Shown here one piece after another: positions 43,699 through 53,204 of a stretch of 64,000 bases of DNA. Origin of the DNA: Maribacter orientalis (GTDB lineage Bacteria; Bacteroidota; Bacteroidia; Flavobacteriales; Flavobacteriaceae); contig NZ_FNZN01000011.1 of the NCBI RefSeq assembly GCF_900109345.1, positions 35,046 through 99,045 on the forward strand, read 5' to 3'. How positions within the stretch are numbered: position 1 is the first letter of the stretch; the number at the start of each line of letters is the position of its first letter. The translations under genes were made by a program, and so were the position numbers. Below the pieces are notes generated by a model, which had not been told where the DNA came from, searched no databases, and saw only the letters and a list, made by a program, of their open reading frames with translations.

Positions 43699-45542
43699 TG
43701 GCCGATATTATCAGATTATTACCTGACCATGTTGCAAATCAAATTGCTGCAGGTGAAGTCGTTCAGCGTCCATCTTCTGTAGTAAAAGAATTATTGGAAA
43801 ATGCTATTGATGCCGGCGCAACCGAAATACAACTAATAGTAAAGGATGGCGGTAAAACCTTGATTCAAATTGTCGACAATGGCAAAGGTATGAGCGGTAC
43901 CGATGCGAGGTTAAGTTTTGAACGACATGCAACCTCTAAAATTCAAAAGGCAGAAGACTTATTTAATTTACATACCAAAGGCTTTAGAGGTGAGGCTTTG
44001 GCTTCCATAGCAGCAATTGCTCATGTTGAAATGCTTACCAAAACTGAAGAGGATGAGGTTGGCACACGAATAAAAATGGAGGGAAGTAAAGTTATTGCGC
44101 AAGAAGTTGTTGTAGCTCCTAAAGGGACTTCAATGTTGGTAAAAAATCTATTTTTCAATATACCGGCCCGTCGTAATTTCTTAAAATCTGACCAAGTTGA
44201 ATTTAGGCACATTACCGACGAGTTTCATAGAATTTCTTTAGCGCATCCGCAAGTAGCATTTAATTTTTATAATAATGGCAGTGATGTTTTTCAATTGCCG
44301 GCCAATAATTTTAGAAAGCGTATTGTTCAAATTTTTGGAAGAAAAACTGATGAAAAATTGGTTCCTGTTGATGAAGAAACTCAAGTTGTCAAAATTTCAG
44401 GTTACATACAAAAGCCTGAGTTTGCAAAAAAGAGTAGGGGTGAGCAATTTTTTTTTGCTAACAACAGATTTATAAAAAGTCCGTATTTACATCATGCTAT
44501 TTTAGGGGCTTTTGAAGGATTAATTCGCCCTGGTACCCACCCTGGTTACTTTCTAAACCTAGAGGTTGATCCAGGTACTATAGATATCAACATACATCCT
44601 ACTAAAACAGAAGTTAAATTTGATGATGAGCATACCTTATATGCCATGCTCAAGTCTACGGTGAAGCATAGTTTAGGTCAATTTAATGTTACACCTGCTC
44701 TAGATTTTGAACAAGACCAGAATTTAGATACTCCGTACTCCTATAAAAATAAAGAGGTAGGTATACCGCAAGTTGTAGTAGATTCTTCGTTTAATCCATT
44801 TGAAGCGGTTAAAACATCGAAAGGTAATTCTACTAGTAACTATTCTAAGCCTAAGGTTGAAGGATGGGAAAACTTATACTCTGGCATGGAAGTGTCTTTA
44901 GATGGTAATAGTAATTTAGAATTTGAGTCTGAAGTTGTAAATAGTAGTATTTTTGATGAAGGTAAAGAAGTTGTAGACCATACGACTACTACTTTTCAAT
45001 TGCGTAAAAAATATATTATAACGACGATAAAATCTGGTATGGTCGTTATTAATCAGAGCAGGGCACATCAACGAGTTCTTTACGAGAAATTCTTGAAAAA
45101 TATTACTATTAAGGAAGCGGTTAGCCAGCAATTATTATTTCCACTTACTTTGTCATTTTCGTCAAGTGAGATTTGTATTCTTAATGAAATAAAAGAGAAT
45201 TTATGTACCGTTGGCTTTGTGTTTGGTGAAGTAGCAGATGATGGTGTAGAAATTAAGGGAGTACCTGTTTTAGTAGCAGAGAGTGAAGTACAAATGATTA
45301 TGGAGCAATTAATTTCTGATTTTCAACAAGAGGTGCCAGGCGATAGTTTTTCGCAAAGCGATATGCTGGCGAAAACACTAGCAAAAACATTATCGGTAAA
45401 AACAGGTGAAACATTAGATGAATTTTCTCAAGTAAAATTGGTAAATGATTTATTTGCCTGTAAAGAAACCACCTTGAGCCCATTTAACAAAAAAGTATAT
45501 ATGACAATCACAGAGAATGATATTGAACGAAAATTTATTTAA
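43698..45542 (+). CDS. mutL: DNA mismatch repair protein MutL
   Basis: The 614-residue MutL has an intact GHKL ATPase: VANQIAAGEVVQRPSSVVKE, ELLENAIDAGATEIQL, IVDNGKGM and GFRGEALASIA. A variable linker (about residues 330-430) leads to the C-terminal dimer domain. There, the endonuclease motif DQHA(x)2E(x)4E is replaced by NQSRAHQRVLYE (from Asn452), losing the Asp, His and first Glu expected of nicking MutLs. It is followed directly by two rhomboid genes, the first starting at the next base. Confidence 0.95.
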   Translation: MADIIRLLPDHVANQIAAGEVVQRPSSVVKELLENAIDAGATEIQLIVKDGGKTLIQIVDNGKGMSGTDARLSFERHATSKIQKAEDLFNLHTKGFRGEALASIAAIAHVEMLTKTEEDEVGTRIKMEGSKVIAQEVVVAPKGTSMLVKNLFFNIPARRNFLKSDQVEFRHITDEFHRISLAHPQVAFNFYNNGSDVFQLPANNFRKRIVQIFGRKTDEKLVPVDEETQVVKISGYIQKPEFAKKSRGEQFFFANNRFIKSPYLHHAILGAFEGLIRPGTHPGYFLNLEVDPGTIDINIHPTKTEVKFDDEHTLYAMLKSTVKHSLGQFNVTPALDFEQDQNLDTPYSYKNKEVGIPQVVVDSSFNPFEAVKTSKGNSTSNYSKPKVEGWENLYSGMEVSLDGNSNLEFESEVVNSSIFDEGKEVVDHTTTTFQLRKKYIITTIKSGMVVINQSRAHQRVLYEKFLKNITIKEAVSQQLLFPLTLSFSSSEICILNEIKENLCTVGFVFGEVADDGVEIKGVPVLVAESEVQMIMEQLISDFQQEVPGDSFSQSDMLAKTLAKTLSVKTGETLDEFSQVKLVNDLFACKETTLSPFNKKVYMTITENDIERKFI

Positions 45543-46286
45543 ATGGGAAGACTAACAGAAACAATCAAGCACTTACTTATAATTAACGTTCTGTTCTTTG
45601 TTGCTACACAAATGTATGGCGAACAAATGTATGAGTGGTTTTCGCTATATTTCCCTAAGAATGAGCATTTTCAACTCTGGCAAATTATAACGCACATGTT
45701 TATGCATGGTGGCTTTATGCACATATTATTTAATATGTACGCATTGTGGGCATTTGGCACACCATTAGAACGTATGTGGGGTAGAAATAAGTTTTTGTTT
45801 TTCTATATATCTGCAGGTTTAGGTGCGGCTTTAATACATATTGGTGTCAACTATTATTATTATAATGCAGGAATGAGCGCCTTGATAGACTCGGGGTTGA
45901 CAGAAAGTAGCATTTTAGAGATTATTAATAACGGACAATACAATACAGAATGGTATTCCATTGCTGGCAAATCAACTATCGATAATTTTCTAGGAGCATT
46001 CAATACACCTGTGGTGGGTGCTTCTGGTGCAATTTATGGTATACTGGTAGCATTTGGTATGTCATATCCTAACAGCGAACTTTTTCTTATATTTCTTCCA
46101 ATACCTATAAAGGCAAAGTTCTTTATTCCTGTTCTTATTGCATTAGATTTGTTCTCTGGTGTAACAGGGTATAGTTTATTTGGACAAGGAATTGCACACT
46201 TTGCTCATGTTGGAGGAGCGCTTTTCGGATTTTTAATGATGTGGTATTGGAAAAAAAATCAATTTAACAAAAATAGGTGGAACTAA
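45543..46286 (+). CDS. Rhomboid family intramembrane serine protease
   Basis: A 247-residue polytopic protein. The catalytic dyad is predicted as Ser in VGASGAIYGILVAFG (about residue 160) and His in AHFAHVGGALFG (about residue 221). An N-terminal HMFMHGGFMHILFNMYAL motif and the WGRNKF loop (L1) are typical. Substrates are unknown; rhomboids cleave membrane helices. It begins immediately after the mutL stop codon and is followed 3 bp later by a second rhomboid, so all are cotranscribed. Confidence 0.93.
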   Translation: MGRLTETIKHLLIINVLFFVATQMYGEQMYEWFSLYFPKNEHFQLWQIITHMFMHGGFMHILFNMYALWAFGTPLERMWGRNKFLFFYISAGLGAALIHIGVNYYYYNAGMSALIDSGLTESSILEIINNGQYNTEWYSIAGKSTIDNFLGAFNTPVVGASGAIYGILVAFGMSYPNSELFLIFLPIPIKAKFFIPVLIALDLFSGVTGYSLFGQGIAHFAHVGGALFGFLMMWYWKKNQFNKNRWN

Positions 46287-46289
46287 GAT

Positions 46290-47168
46290 ATGGCTCAACC
46301 CAATTTAAAATATCAGTTTAGCAGGTTAAATATTGCGGAGAAGTTAATTGCGATAAACGTTTTAGTTTTTATCATTAATGCTTTGGTGCCTTTTCTATTG
46401 GGTATACCTAAAAACAGTATTGTACAGTGGTTTGAGCTGCCAAATGATATCGTTGATATTGCATTTCAGCCATGGTCGATTGTGACTTATTCTTTTTTTC
46501 ATGGAGGAATTGGGCACCTATTTTGGAATATGCTGATGATATATTTTGTTGGGAAAATCTTTCTTAATCTATTTGATACGAAACGATTTTTGAACGTTTA
46601 TATACTCGGTGTCATATTAGGAGGATTGTTTTTCGTTTTAGGCTACAACATCTTTCCTGCTTTTTTTAATACTAATGCATACTTAATAGGAGCTTCTGCA
46701 GGAGCAAGCGCAGTTCTGATTTTTGTATGTACTTATCTGCCGAATCAAGAAGTAAGAATTATTTTTTTCAATGTAAAACTTTGGATGGTTGGAGCGGCAG
46801 TTGTTTTATTAGATTTAGTTCAATTGCCGATAAGTAATTCTGGAGGGCATTTGGCACACCTAGGAGGTGCTTTCTTGGGTTATTTATACGCTAGCCAATT
46901 ACTTAAAGGAAATGATATAGGATCTGGATTTTCTAGGTTTATGGACAGTATTGCAAATCTATTTAAAGGTTCAGAAAAGAAAGCTCCTATGAAAACTGTT
47001 TATAAAAACAAAAAGACGAGTAGCAGCACATCTTCTGCGGTAGATTATGATAAAAAGACTCATCAAAAAAAGATTGATGCCATACTTGATAAAATAAGTA
47101 AGTCTGGGTATGAAAGCCTTTCTAAAGTAGAAAAAGACTTTTTATTTAAAGCTGGTAAAGAGAGCTGA
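46290..47168 (+). CDS. Second rhomboid family protease with a C-terminal cytosolic tail
   Basis: A 292-residue polytopic protein. SFFHGGIGHLFWNMLMIYFVG, the Ser loop LIGASAGASAVLI (about residue 130) and the His helix GGHLAHLGGAFLGYLYAS are intact, so it should be active. Unlike the first copy it carries a roughly 90-residue lysine/serine-rich tail (KTSSSTSSAVDYDKKTH) that ends in a DUF6576-like ILDKISKSGYESLSKVEKDF helix pair. It lies 3 bp from the first rhomboid and 5 bp from the nuclease-fold gene. Confidence 0.92.
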   Translation: MAQPNLKYQFSRLNIAEKLIAINVLVFIINALVPFLLGIPKNSIVQWFELPNDIVDIAFQPWSIVTYSFFHGGIGHLFWNMLMIYFVGKIFLNLFDTKRFLNVYILGVILGGLFFVLGYNIFPAFFNTNAYLIGASAGASAVLIFVCTYLPNQEVRIIFFNVKLWMVGAAVVLLDLVQLPISNSGGHLAHLGGAFLGYLYASQLLKGNDIGSGFSRFMDSIANLFKGSEKKAPMKTVYKNKKTSSSTSSAVDYDKKTHQKKIDAILDKISKSGYESLSKVEKDFLFKAGKES

Positions 47169-47173
47169 GCAAA

Positions 47174-48196
47174 ATGAAAAAACAATCTTTTTTCTCAAAA
47201 ATCATGTTGCTATTAAACATGATTTTCTCTTTTTGTTTATTAGTGGCATGTATAATTCCATATACGTCATCGGCTAGTTTGGCATTCGTTAGTTTAGCAG
47301 TGCCTTTATTGGTTTTTGTAAATATCTTATTCTTTATATATTGGGTATTACGTAAGAAATTTTATTTTCTACTCTCCCTTTCAATTTTGGTTTATGGTTA
47401 TTTGACTTTAGGTACTTTTATTGGTTTTAACTCAATTAATAAGACTATAAATAATGAAGACTCAATAACAATTATGAGTTTTAATAGTTTGGGTTTTAGA
47501 GGTAAAGGGGATGAATGGGAAAGTACCTCCGGTGATACTATAGTAAAGTTTATTCAAAATGAACGGCCAGATATTGTTTGTTTTCAAGAGTTTGATAATA
47601 GGAAAATTAGGTCTCATTATTTTGAAGAATACCCCTATAAATATGTTGATTTTGAATATGATAATAATAAGGTTATTCAAGCAGTGTACTCTAAATACAA
47701 AATAGTACATAAAGGCATACTAGAATTTCCAGAAACTTTAAATAGTGCAGTTTTTGTAGATATAAAATACAAGAAAGATACAGTTCGTATGTATAATCTT
47801 CATTTAGAGTCATTAAAAATTAGACCAAGAAGTATTCAAAGAGAACGTTCAGATAAATTATTTGGAAGATTGCGACATTCTTTTGCCAAGCAGCAAGAGC
47901 AGTCTACTATTGTTAGAGAGCATATGAATAATAGCCCTTATAAAAATATTGTTTGTGGTGATTTTAATAATACTCAATTTTCAAACTCATATTTTACTAT
48001 AAAGGGTGATTTAAAGGATAGTTTTTTGGAAAAGGGTAGGGGTTATGGTAAGACTATAAACTTTTGGAAATTTCCATTTCGAATCGATTATATTTTAGTA
48101 GACCCAGCTTTTGAAGTACTTTCTCATAAGAATTATGGTATTAATCTTTCTGACCATGAACCTATAATGGCAGCTATCAAAATTCCGACCGAATAA
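47174..48196 (+). CDS. Membrane-anchored endonuclease/exonuclease/phosphatase family protein
   Basis: A 340-residue protein with three N-terminal membrane segments (about residues 9-30, 36-58 and 62-82) and an extracytoplasmic EEP domain: ITIMSFNSLGFRG, IVCFQEFDNRK, YNLHLESLKI, NIVCGDFNNTQFSNSY and the terminal YGINLSDHEPIMA. The metal and catalytic residues are intact, so nuclease, phospholipase or phosphatase activity is possible. It is cotranscribed with the rhomboids. Its 3' end overlaps the converging DUF6122 gene by 20 bp. Confidence 0.88.
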   Translation: MKKQSFFSKIMLLLNMIFSFCLLVACIIPYTSSASLAFVSLAVPLLVFVNILFFIYWVLRKKFYFLLSLSILVYGYLTLGTFIGFNSINKTINNEDSITIMSFNSLGFRGKGDEWESTSGDTIVKFIQNERPDIVCFQEFDNRKIRSHYFEEYPYKYVDFEYDNNKVIQAVYSKYKIVHKGILEFPETLNSAVFVDIKYKKDTVRMYNLHLESLKIRPRSIQRERSDKLFGRLRHSFAKQQEQSTIVREHMNNSPYKNIVCGDFNNTQFSNSYFTIKGDLKDSFLEKGRGYGKTINFWKFPFRIDYILVDPAFEVLSHKNYGINLSDHEPIMAAIKIPTE

Positions 48197-48497
48197 ATAA
48201 ACAATCTACGGTATCAGCTAGTATATGTAGTAATAAGGCCAAGCCGATTACTCTTGTTTTTTTTAATATAAAGAGAATTATATATACTACTATTGCCCAG
48301 TAGCTGTGAAGCGGGTGAAAATTAATACTACAGCGATTTGGGTCGAACATTGGGTTGGCCAATAGATGATCCAAGTCTATAAAGATACCTAACAATAATA
48401 TTATCGATACCCAAAATCGATTTTCCTTGTAAAAGTAAAAGGCTATAAAAATCGGTACGATAAAATGAATGCCATAATGGGCTACAAACCTAACCAT
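48177..48497 (-). CDS. DUF6122 family membrane protein
   Basis: A 106-residue, mostly hydrophobic protein with about four membrane segments and conserved polar motifs in them: YGIHFIVP, GIFIDLDHLLANPMFDPNRC, NFHPLHSYWAIVVY and HILADTVDC. The His/Asp pattern is like that of membrane-bound metal-dependent hydrolases (YdjM-like). The function is unknown. It overlaps the WbqC gene by one base and the converging EEP gene by 20 bp. Confidence 0.8.
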   Translation of the reverse strand: MVRFVAHYGIHFIVPIFIAFYFYKENRFWVSIILLLGIFIDLDHLLANPMFDPNRCSINFHPLHSYWAIVVYIILFILKKTRVIGLALLLHILADTVDCLFIRSEF

Positions 48498-49120
48498 TAG
48501 TTGGTATAATGAATTCGTGTTTTTAAGTAATCTATAGTATTTGGGCCAACATTAAAAAGTAAGTCCAAGATGCTTAAATTAGGTATAAAACCATTGCGGT
48601 CACCAAATACTTGAACATAGGGTTCTATGTCTAATTGGGGTTTTAATTTGGCGCTAATCAAAGATCTTAAGTCTATGTAGTCAACAGGTTTTTCTTCAAA
48701 CTTTTCTGTTTTGGTCTGAGGCATTTCTAACTGAAGACACTCGAAAATAGTTTTAATCGTCTTAAAGTTAAAGTCTAGTAAACTTTCAAAGGGTTCTGTG
48801 TATAATGGTTTAATATCATCTTCATAAAACTCAAAAAAAGGTGATGTTCTGTAGGCTGTTTCTAAGGTACGCCAATGTTGTCTTTGCCACGGGTACGAGT
48901 TGTCTAAGGTAACATCTTTATATTTTTGTCTGCCGTTGGCTTTACCTACATGTACAATAGGGATACTTAGAATATGTTTACCTCGGTCAGTACAAATGTA
49001 TGTTCGGTTTCTAAATGTCTGTTTTTGATAATTATCCTCTACTTCCCAACAGATATCATGGTGCATAATATAACTGAACGTAAGAATGTTCGGAAAATAT
49101 GATGGATGAATTAATTTCAT
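48497..49120 (-). CDS. WbqC family protein
   Basis: The 207-residue protein has the WbqC-like pattern: HPSYFPNILTFSYIMHHDICWE, TFRNRTYICTDRGKHILSIP, DNSYPWQRQHWRTLETAYRTSPFF split around Trp residues, and a terminal VGPNTIDYL. WbqC proteins are linked to polysaccharide synthesis in some organisms and have no established reaction. It lies between lepB and DUF6122 on the same strand. Confidence 0.85.
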   Translation of the reverse strand: MKLIHPSYFPNILTFSYIMHHDICWEVEDNYQKQTFRNRTYICTDRGKHILSIPIVHVGKANGRQKYKDVTLDNSYPWQRQHWRTLETAYRTSPFFEFYEDDIKPLYTEPFESLLDFNFKTIKTIFECLQLEMPQTKTEKFEEKPVDYIDLRSLISAKLKPQLDIEPYVQVFGDRNGFIPNLSILDLLFNVGPNTIDYLKTRIHYTN

Positions 49121-49151
49121 CTGTTAAGATTTACAGTTTAAGTGACTAAAT

Positions 49152-50852
49152 TTATTTCTTAGACTTGTTTCTTTTCCAAAACCAGTTTCCAACGAAATAA
49201 GCAACCAATAAAATCAAGAAATATTTGAAGTAAGATTGTGGCTCACCTTCTCCGTTTACTGTGGTAAAGATACGGTCCCATCTAGGTCTCCAATTACTAA
49301 TGCCTTCAGTGAAATTATCGAAACTCATCCAAATGAAAATTGGAGTTCCTACAATATGATTTTCAGGTACATAACCCCACGCTCTACTATCTTCAGAATG
49401 ATCTCTGTTATCACCCATCATCCAATAATAATCCTGTTTAAAAGTATATGTAGTAGCTGGTTTATTGTTAATGAGAATCTGATTACCTGATATGGAAATT
49501 TCATTTTTTTCGTATTCTCTAATAATCTTTTTGTAAAGTGGTAAAACTTTAAGATTCAAGTCTACGGTAGCCCCTTTTTCTGGAATATATATAGGGCCCA
49601 TCTGACTGTAATTCCAAGGATAATCAGGACTTTGAGGAAATAAATTGACTCCTCTTCGTCCTTTTTCGGCTACATTTTGAATTACTGAATCTATATTAGG
49701 GTCAGCTTTAAGTGTTTTAACCATATCAGCGGTTAAAGGCACTGTGCGTTCACGGTCGGTAATTTCTTTCAGAGATAATCTATATTTCGAAATGACATTG
49801 GCAGGTATGCCAGAACCTTTTGTGTACAGTTCTATTTGACCATTTTCAGCTTGATTGTAACCTAGAAGATAACTTCGTATTCCGTTAACCTGCTCTTGAT
49901 TTAAGGGACTAGATAAATATTTTCTGGTGAAGTCCGTAATGCCTAAGGCGTCAAGAGTTCTTGAGGAGACACCTTTAGAACTATATACCCTGTAGTCAAA
50001 CTGTGGCTTGGCACTGCCTGGTAATTCCAATTGCTTCCCATTAATAAATACATAACCATTTCGAACTTCTAATGAATCGCCTGGAACCCCCACACAACGC
50101 TTAACATAATTCGATTTTTTGTCAATGGGCTTATCCACCCCTTTCTCTTTTTTGAAGAATACACGAACGGTATCCGCGGGCCAGCTAAAAACAACAATAT
50201 CATTTCGCTCGACTTTGGTAAAACCAGGAAGCCTAAAATAGGGGAGTTGTGGCTTTTTTAAATAAGAAGGAATTCCTAAAACTGGAAGTGTATCATGAAC
50301 CATTGGTGCTGCAATGGTAGTCATTGGTGTTCTTGCGCCGTAATGAAATTTACTTACAAAAAGAAAATCACCCACTCTTAATGTACGTTCTAAAGATCCT
50401 GTTGGTATTACATATGGTTGAATGAAATATGTATGGACCAAAGTAGCTGCTACAATTGCAAATAATATAGAACTGACCCATTCACCCATTGCAGTTTTAG
50501 GCTGTAAACTTCTATCTTGTATGTAAGTGACCTCTAACGAATAATTGACATAATAAATGTAAAAGCCAAGGGTAAAGACAACAAGCCACGTTTCTAAGGT
50601 GCTATTACGACCAAAACTTCTTATCGTTTCAACCCAAATTACTGGAAACATCAATAAGTTGATTATTGGGATGAATAGTAGAATTACCCACCATTTAGGT
50701 CTATTTATAATCTGCATCAATACAATAGCATTGTAAACAGGTATAGCTGCTTCCCAGGCTTTTCTACCAGCTTTTACATATAATTTCCAAGTACCTAAAA
50801 AATGTATCACCTGTACAAGTAGAATGAAAAGAATCCATTGGGTGGCGTTCAT
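49152..50852 (-). CDS. lepB: Signal peptidase I (long Bacteroidota type)
   Basis: Removes signal peptides of secreted proteins. At 566 residues it is far longer than the 324-residue E. coli enzyme. Four N-terminal membrane segments resemble a DUF5684-type region. The catalytic serine lies in PYVIPTGSLERTLRVGDFLF, the general-base lysine in SNYVKRCVGVPGDSLEVRNG, and box E is MMGDNRDHSEDSRAWGYVP. Between the last two there is an insertion of about 190 residues without recognisable fold. dapB follows upstream on the same strand after 97 bp. Confidence 0.94.
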   Translation of the reverse strand: MNATQWILFILLVQVIHFLGTWKLYVKAGRKAWEAAIPVYNAIVLMQIINRPKWWVILLFIPIINLLMFPVIWVETIRSFGRNSTLETWLVVFTLGFYIYYVNYSLEVTYIQDRSLQPKTAMGEWVSSILFAIVAATLVHTYFIQPYVIPTGSLERTLRVGDFLFVSKFHYGARTPMTTIAAPMVHDTLPVLGIPSYLKKPQLPYFRLPGFTKVERNDIVVFSWPADTVRVFFKKEKGVDKPIDKKSNYVKRCVGVPGDSLEVRNGYVFINGKQLELPGSAKPQFDYRVYSSKGVSSRTLDALGITDFTRKYLSSPLNQEQVNGIRSYLLGYNQAENGQIELYTKGSGIPANVISKYRLSLKEITDRERTVPLTADMVKTLKADPNIDSVIQNVAEKGRRGVNLFPQSPDYPWNYSQMGPIYIPEKGATVDLNLKVLPLYKKIIREYEKNEISISGNQILINNKPATTYTFKQDYYWMMGDNRDHSEDSRAWGYVPENHIVGTPIFIWMSFDNFTEGISNWRPRWDRIFTTVNGEGEPQSYFKYFLILLVAYFVGNWFWKRNKSKK

Positions 50853-50949
50853 GAGCTTTGTTTTTTATAGAAATAGGATGAATTTTTTTCGATGCTATTT
50901 TATACATCAATAAACTATCAGTCTTTTTGTTTAATTATTGTTACGTTTT

Positions 50950-51651
50950 TTAACCAAGGTTTAACACATCTCGCATAGAGAAAATACCGGATTTACCAAT
51001 AATCCATTCCGCTGCAGTAACTGCTCCTAAAGCAAATCCTTCTCTATTGTGTGCGGTATGTTTTATTTCAATGCTATCTACAACATTGTCATATGTGACA
51101 GTATGTGTACCCGGAGTATTACCTATTCTTTTTGAGGTGATGGGCAATGAGCCATTAGAATCATTATCTAATTTCCATTGGGTATATTCAGAGTTTGATA
51201 TGACTCCTTCAGCCAAAGAAATTGCGGTGCCACTAGGCGCATCTAGCTTTTGTGTATGATGAATTTCTTCTAATGAGACTTTGTACTCTGGTAAGTTCTG
51301 CATCATTTTGGCTAAATAATTATTTAACTCGAAAAAAATGTTTACTCCAAGGCTAAAATTAGATGCGTAGATAAAAGCTCCATTTTTACTTTCGCATAAT
51401 GCAACGGCATCTTCATATTTATCTAACCAACCGGTTGTGCCTGAAATAACTGGAACGTTGTTTTCGATGCACTTTGTAATATTACTGTAAGCCGCTTCTG
51501 GCATACTGAAATCTATAGCTACATCCATAGAATTAAAATCAATATACTGTGTATGCTCATCAATTTTGGCAACGATTTCATGACCTCTATTTAGGGCAAC
51601 CTGCTCTATCATCCGACCCATTTTTCCGTATCCGAAAAGTGCAATTCTCAT
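50950..51651 (-). CDS. dapB: 4-hydroxy-tetrahydrodipicolinate reductase
   Basis: An NAD(P)H-dependent step of diaminopimelate and lysine synthesis. The 233-residue protein shows IALFGYGKMGRMIEQVAL (nucleotide loop), VISGTTGWLDKYE, NFSLGVNIFFELN and the substrate motif EIHHTQKLDAPSGTAI. It is somewhat shorter than the E. coli enzyme (273), normal for this class. The DUF5683 gene ends 2 bp before its start. Confidence 0.95.
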   Translation of the reverse strand: MRIALFGYGKMGRMIEQVALNRGHEIVAKIDEHTQYIDFNSMDVAIDFSMPEAAYSNITKCIENNVPVISGTTGWLDKYEDAVALCESKNGAFIYASNFSLGVNIFFELNNYLAKMMQNLPEYKVSLEEIHHTQKLDAPSGTAISLAEGVISNSEYTQWKLDNDSNGSLPITSKRIGNTPGTHTVTYDNVVDSIEIKHTAHNREGFALGAVTAAEWIIGKSGIFSMRDVLNLG

Positions 51652-51653
51652 TC

Positions 51654-52301
51654 TTAAAATTTTATAATTAAGGCCATACCGTAATTCGGACTGTTTGTTA
51701 TTTGATTAAAATCAAAGTAAGGTTCGAAATCTATACTAAGATCATCATCAATATTGAATTGCTTTAAGTGTGCATCTACATTTGCATCTACAATATTCAG
51801 TGCATACATGCCAATTGCAACAACCAACCACAGATCACGATCACTTTGAAAACGTTCTTGTTGGTATTCAAGATCATCATTATCTAAGGATGGAATAATA
51901 CCATTATTTAAATCATAAAATTCATCGTCGGTAAAACCAGCTTGTCTGCTCTTAAAAGCAGTTCTAAAACGTTGATAGTTATCATTGTTAAAGGTATACA
52001 TATAAATACTACCTCCAATGAGTCCCCATGCTATGGGAGCTTTCCAATACCTTTTGTTGTATATCTGTCCCATTCCTGGTAAAATGGCAGAATAAAATGC
52101 TGCTTTACTAGGTGCAAGCGGATTAAATTCTTTTTTAGATTTCTTAAAGGAAACGGAGTCTTGAATAATAATACCTTGTTCAGCCAGCGTAACCTGCAAA
52201 CTATCTGTTTCATTTTTGGGTACTGTCTCTTGTTCTTCTTGTGAAAAGCAGAAGTTGTTAAAAAAAAGTAGAATAAAGATTAGAAGTAAATTACTACGCA
52301 C
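51654..52301 (-). CDS. DUF5683 domain protein with signal peptide
   Basis: A 215-residue exported protein (MRSNLLLIFILLFFNNFCFS). The DUF5683 core is PSKAAFYSAILPGMGQIYNKRYWKAP followed by a membrane helix GLIGGSIYMY; a second hydrophobic helix is WLVVAIGMYALNIVDANVDAHL. The function is unknown. Its location between parB (overlapping by 8 bp) and dapB is a typical Flavobacteriia arrangement. Confidence 0.85.
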   Translation of the reverse strand: MRSNLLLIFILLFFNNFCFSQEEQETVPKNETDSLQVTLAEQGIIIQDSVSFKKSKKEFNPLAPSKAAFYSAILPGMGQIYNKRYWKAPIAWGLIGGSIYMYTFNNDNYQRFRTAFKSRQAGFTDDEFYDLNNGIIPSLDNDDLEYQQERFQSDRDLWLVVAIGMYALNIVDANVDAHLKQFNIDDDLSIDFEPYFDFNQITNSPNYGMALIIKF

Positions 52302-53202
52302 CTGTTATCAATTTTTTGATACGGTCGAACTCTTCCTGAGACTTAAATGGAATAGTGATTTTTCCTCTGGCATTATCAGTAGATTTTATATCCACTTTTA
52401 CCGATAAAGCATCGGTTAATTCTTTAATGCCCTTGCGAACAAAAACAGAAGGTTCTTTTTGAACCGGTTTTTTTATTTCTTCTGTAATTACATCATCAGA
52501 ATGATATGCTTTTACTGCACTTTCAGTATCTCTAACAGAGAGATTGTCAAAGATGATTTTTTCATAAAGAGCAATCTGGTCCTGTTTTTTATCGATATTA
52601 ACCAAGGCTCTACCGTGGCCCATGCTTAAAAAGCCATCTCTCATACCTGTTTGTATGATTGGGTCCAATTTCAATAAACGGAGGTAATTGGCAATTGTAG
52701 ACCTCTTTTTACCAACACGTTCGCTTAATTTTTCTTGGGTAAGATTAATTTCATCAATTAATCGTTGGTAGGATAATGCAATTTCAATAGGATCTAAATC
52801 TTGGCGTTGAATATTTTCAACCAAGGCCATTTCTAAAGATTCCTGATCATTAGCTATACGTATGTATGCAGGTATCGTATCTAAACCTAATAATTTAGAG
52901 GCGCGATATCTTCTTTCTCCGGAAACTAATTGGTATTCATTAAAGCCTAGTTTTCGAACGGTAATAGGTTGAATTACACCAAGTTCTCGAATAGAAGTGG
53001 CTAATTCTTTTATGGATTCATCGTTGAAATTAGAACGTGGTTGAAACGGATTGACCTCAATATGTTCTAAATCTAGTTCAATAATATTGCCTACTACTTT
53101 ATCTGCATTTTTATCAGTTGCAGATTTTATATCATTTTCCGGATCTTTTAAAAGTGCCGAAAGCCCTCTTCCTAAAGCTTGTTTCTTTGTCGCTTTTGCC
53201 AT
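52294..53202 (-). CDS. parB: Chromosome-partitioning protein ParB
   Basis: A CTPase that binds parS centromere sites and works with ParA in origin segregation. The 302 residues contain the N-terminal ELDLEHIEVNPFQPRSNF and YQLVSGERRYRASKLLG (CTP-binding/ParB_N), a helix-turn-helix region (LTQEKLSERVGKKRSTIANYL) and a C-terminal dimer domain. It is 2 bp downstream of parA. No canonical parS 16-mer was seen in the window. Confidence 0.96.
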   Translation of the reverse strand: MAKATKKQALGRGLSALLKDPENDIKSATDKNADKVVGNIIELDLEHIEVNPFQPRSNFNDESIKELATSIRELGVIQPITVRKLGFNEYQLVSGERRYRASKLLGLDTIPAYIRIANDQESLEMALVENIQRQDLDPIEIALSYQRLIDEINLTQEKLSERVGKKRSTIANYLRLLKLDPIIQTGMRDGFLSMGHGRALVNIDKKQDQIALYEKIIFDNLSVRDTESAVKAYHSDDVITEEIKKPVQKEPSVFVRKGIKELTDALSVKVDIKSTDNARGKITIPFKSQEEFDRIKKLITGA

Positions 53203-53204
53203 AC

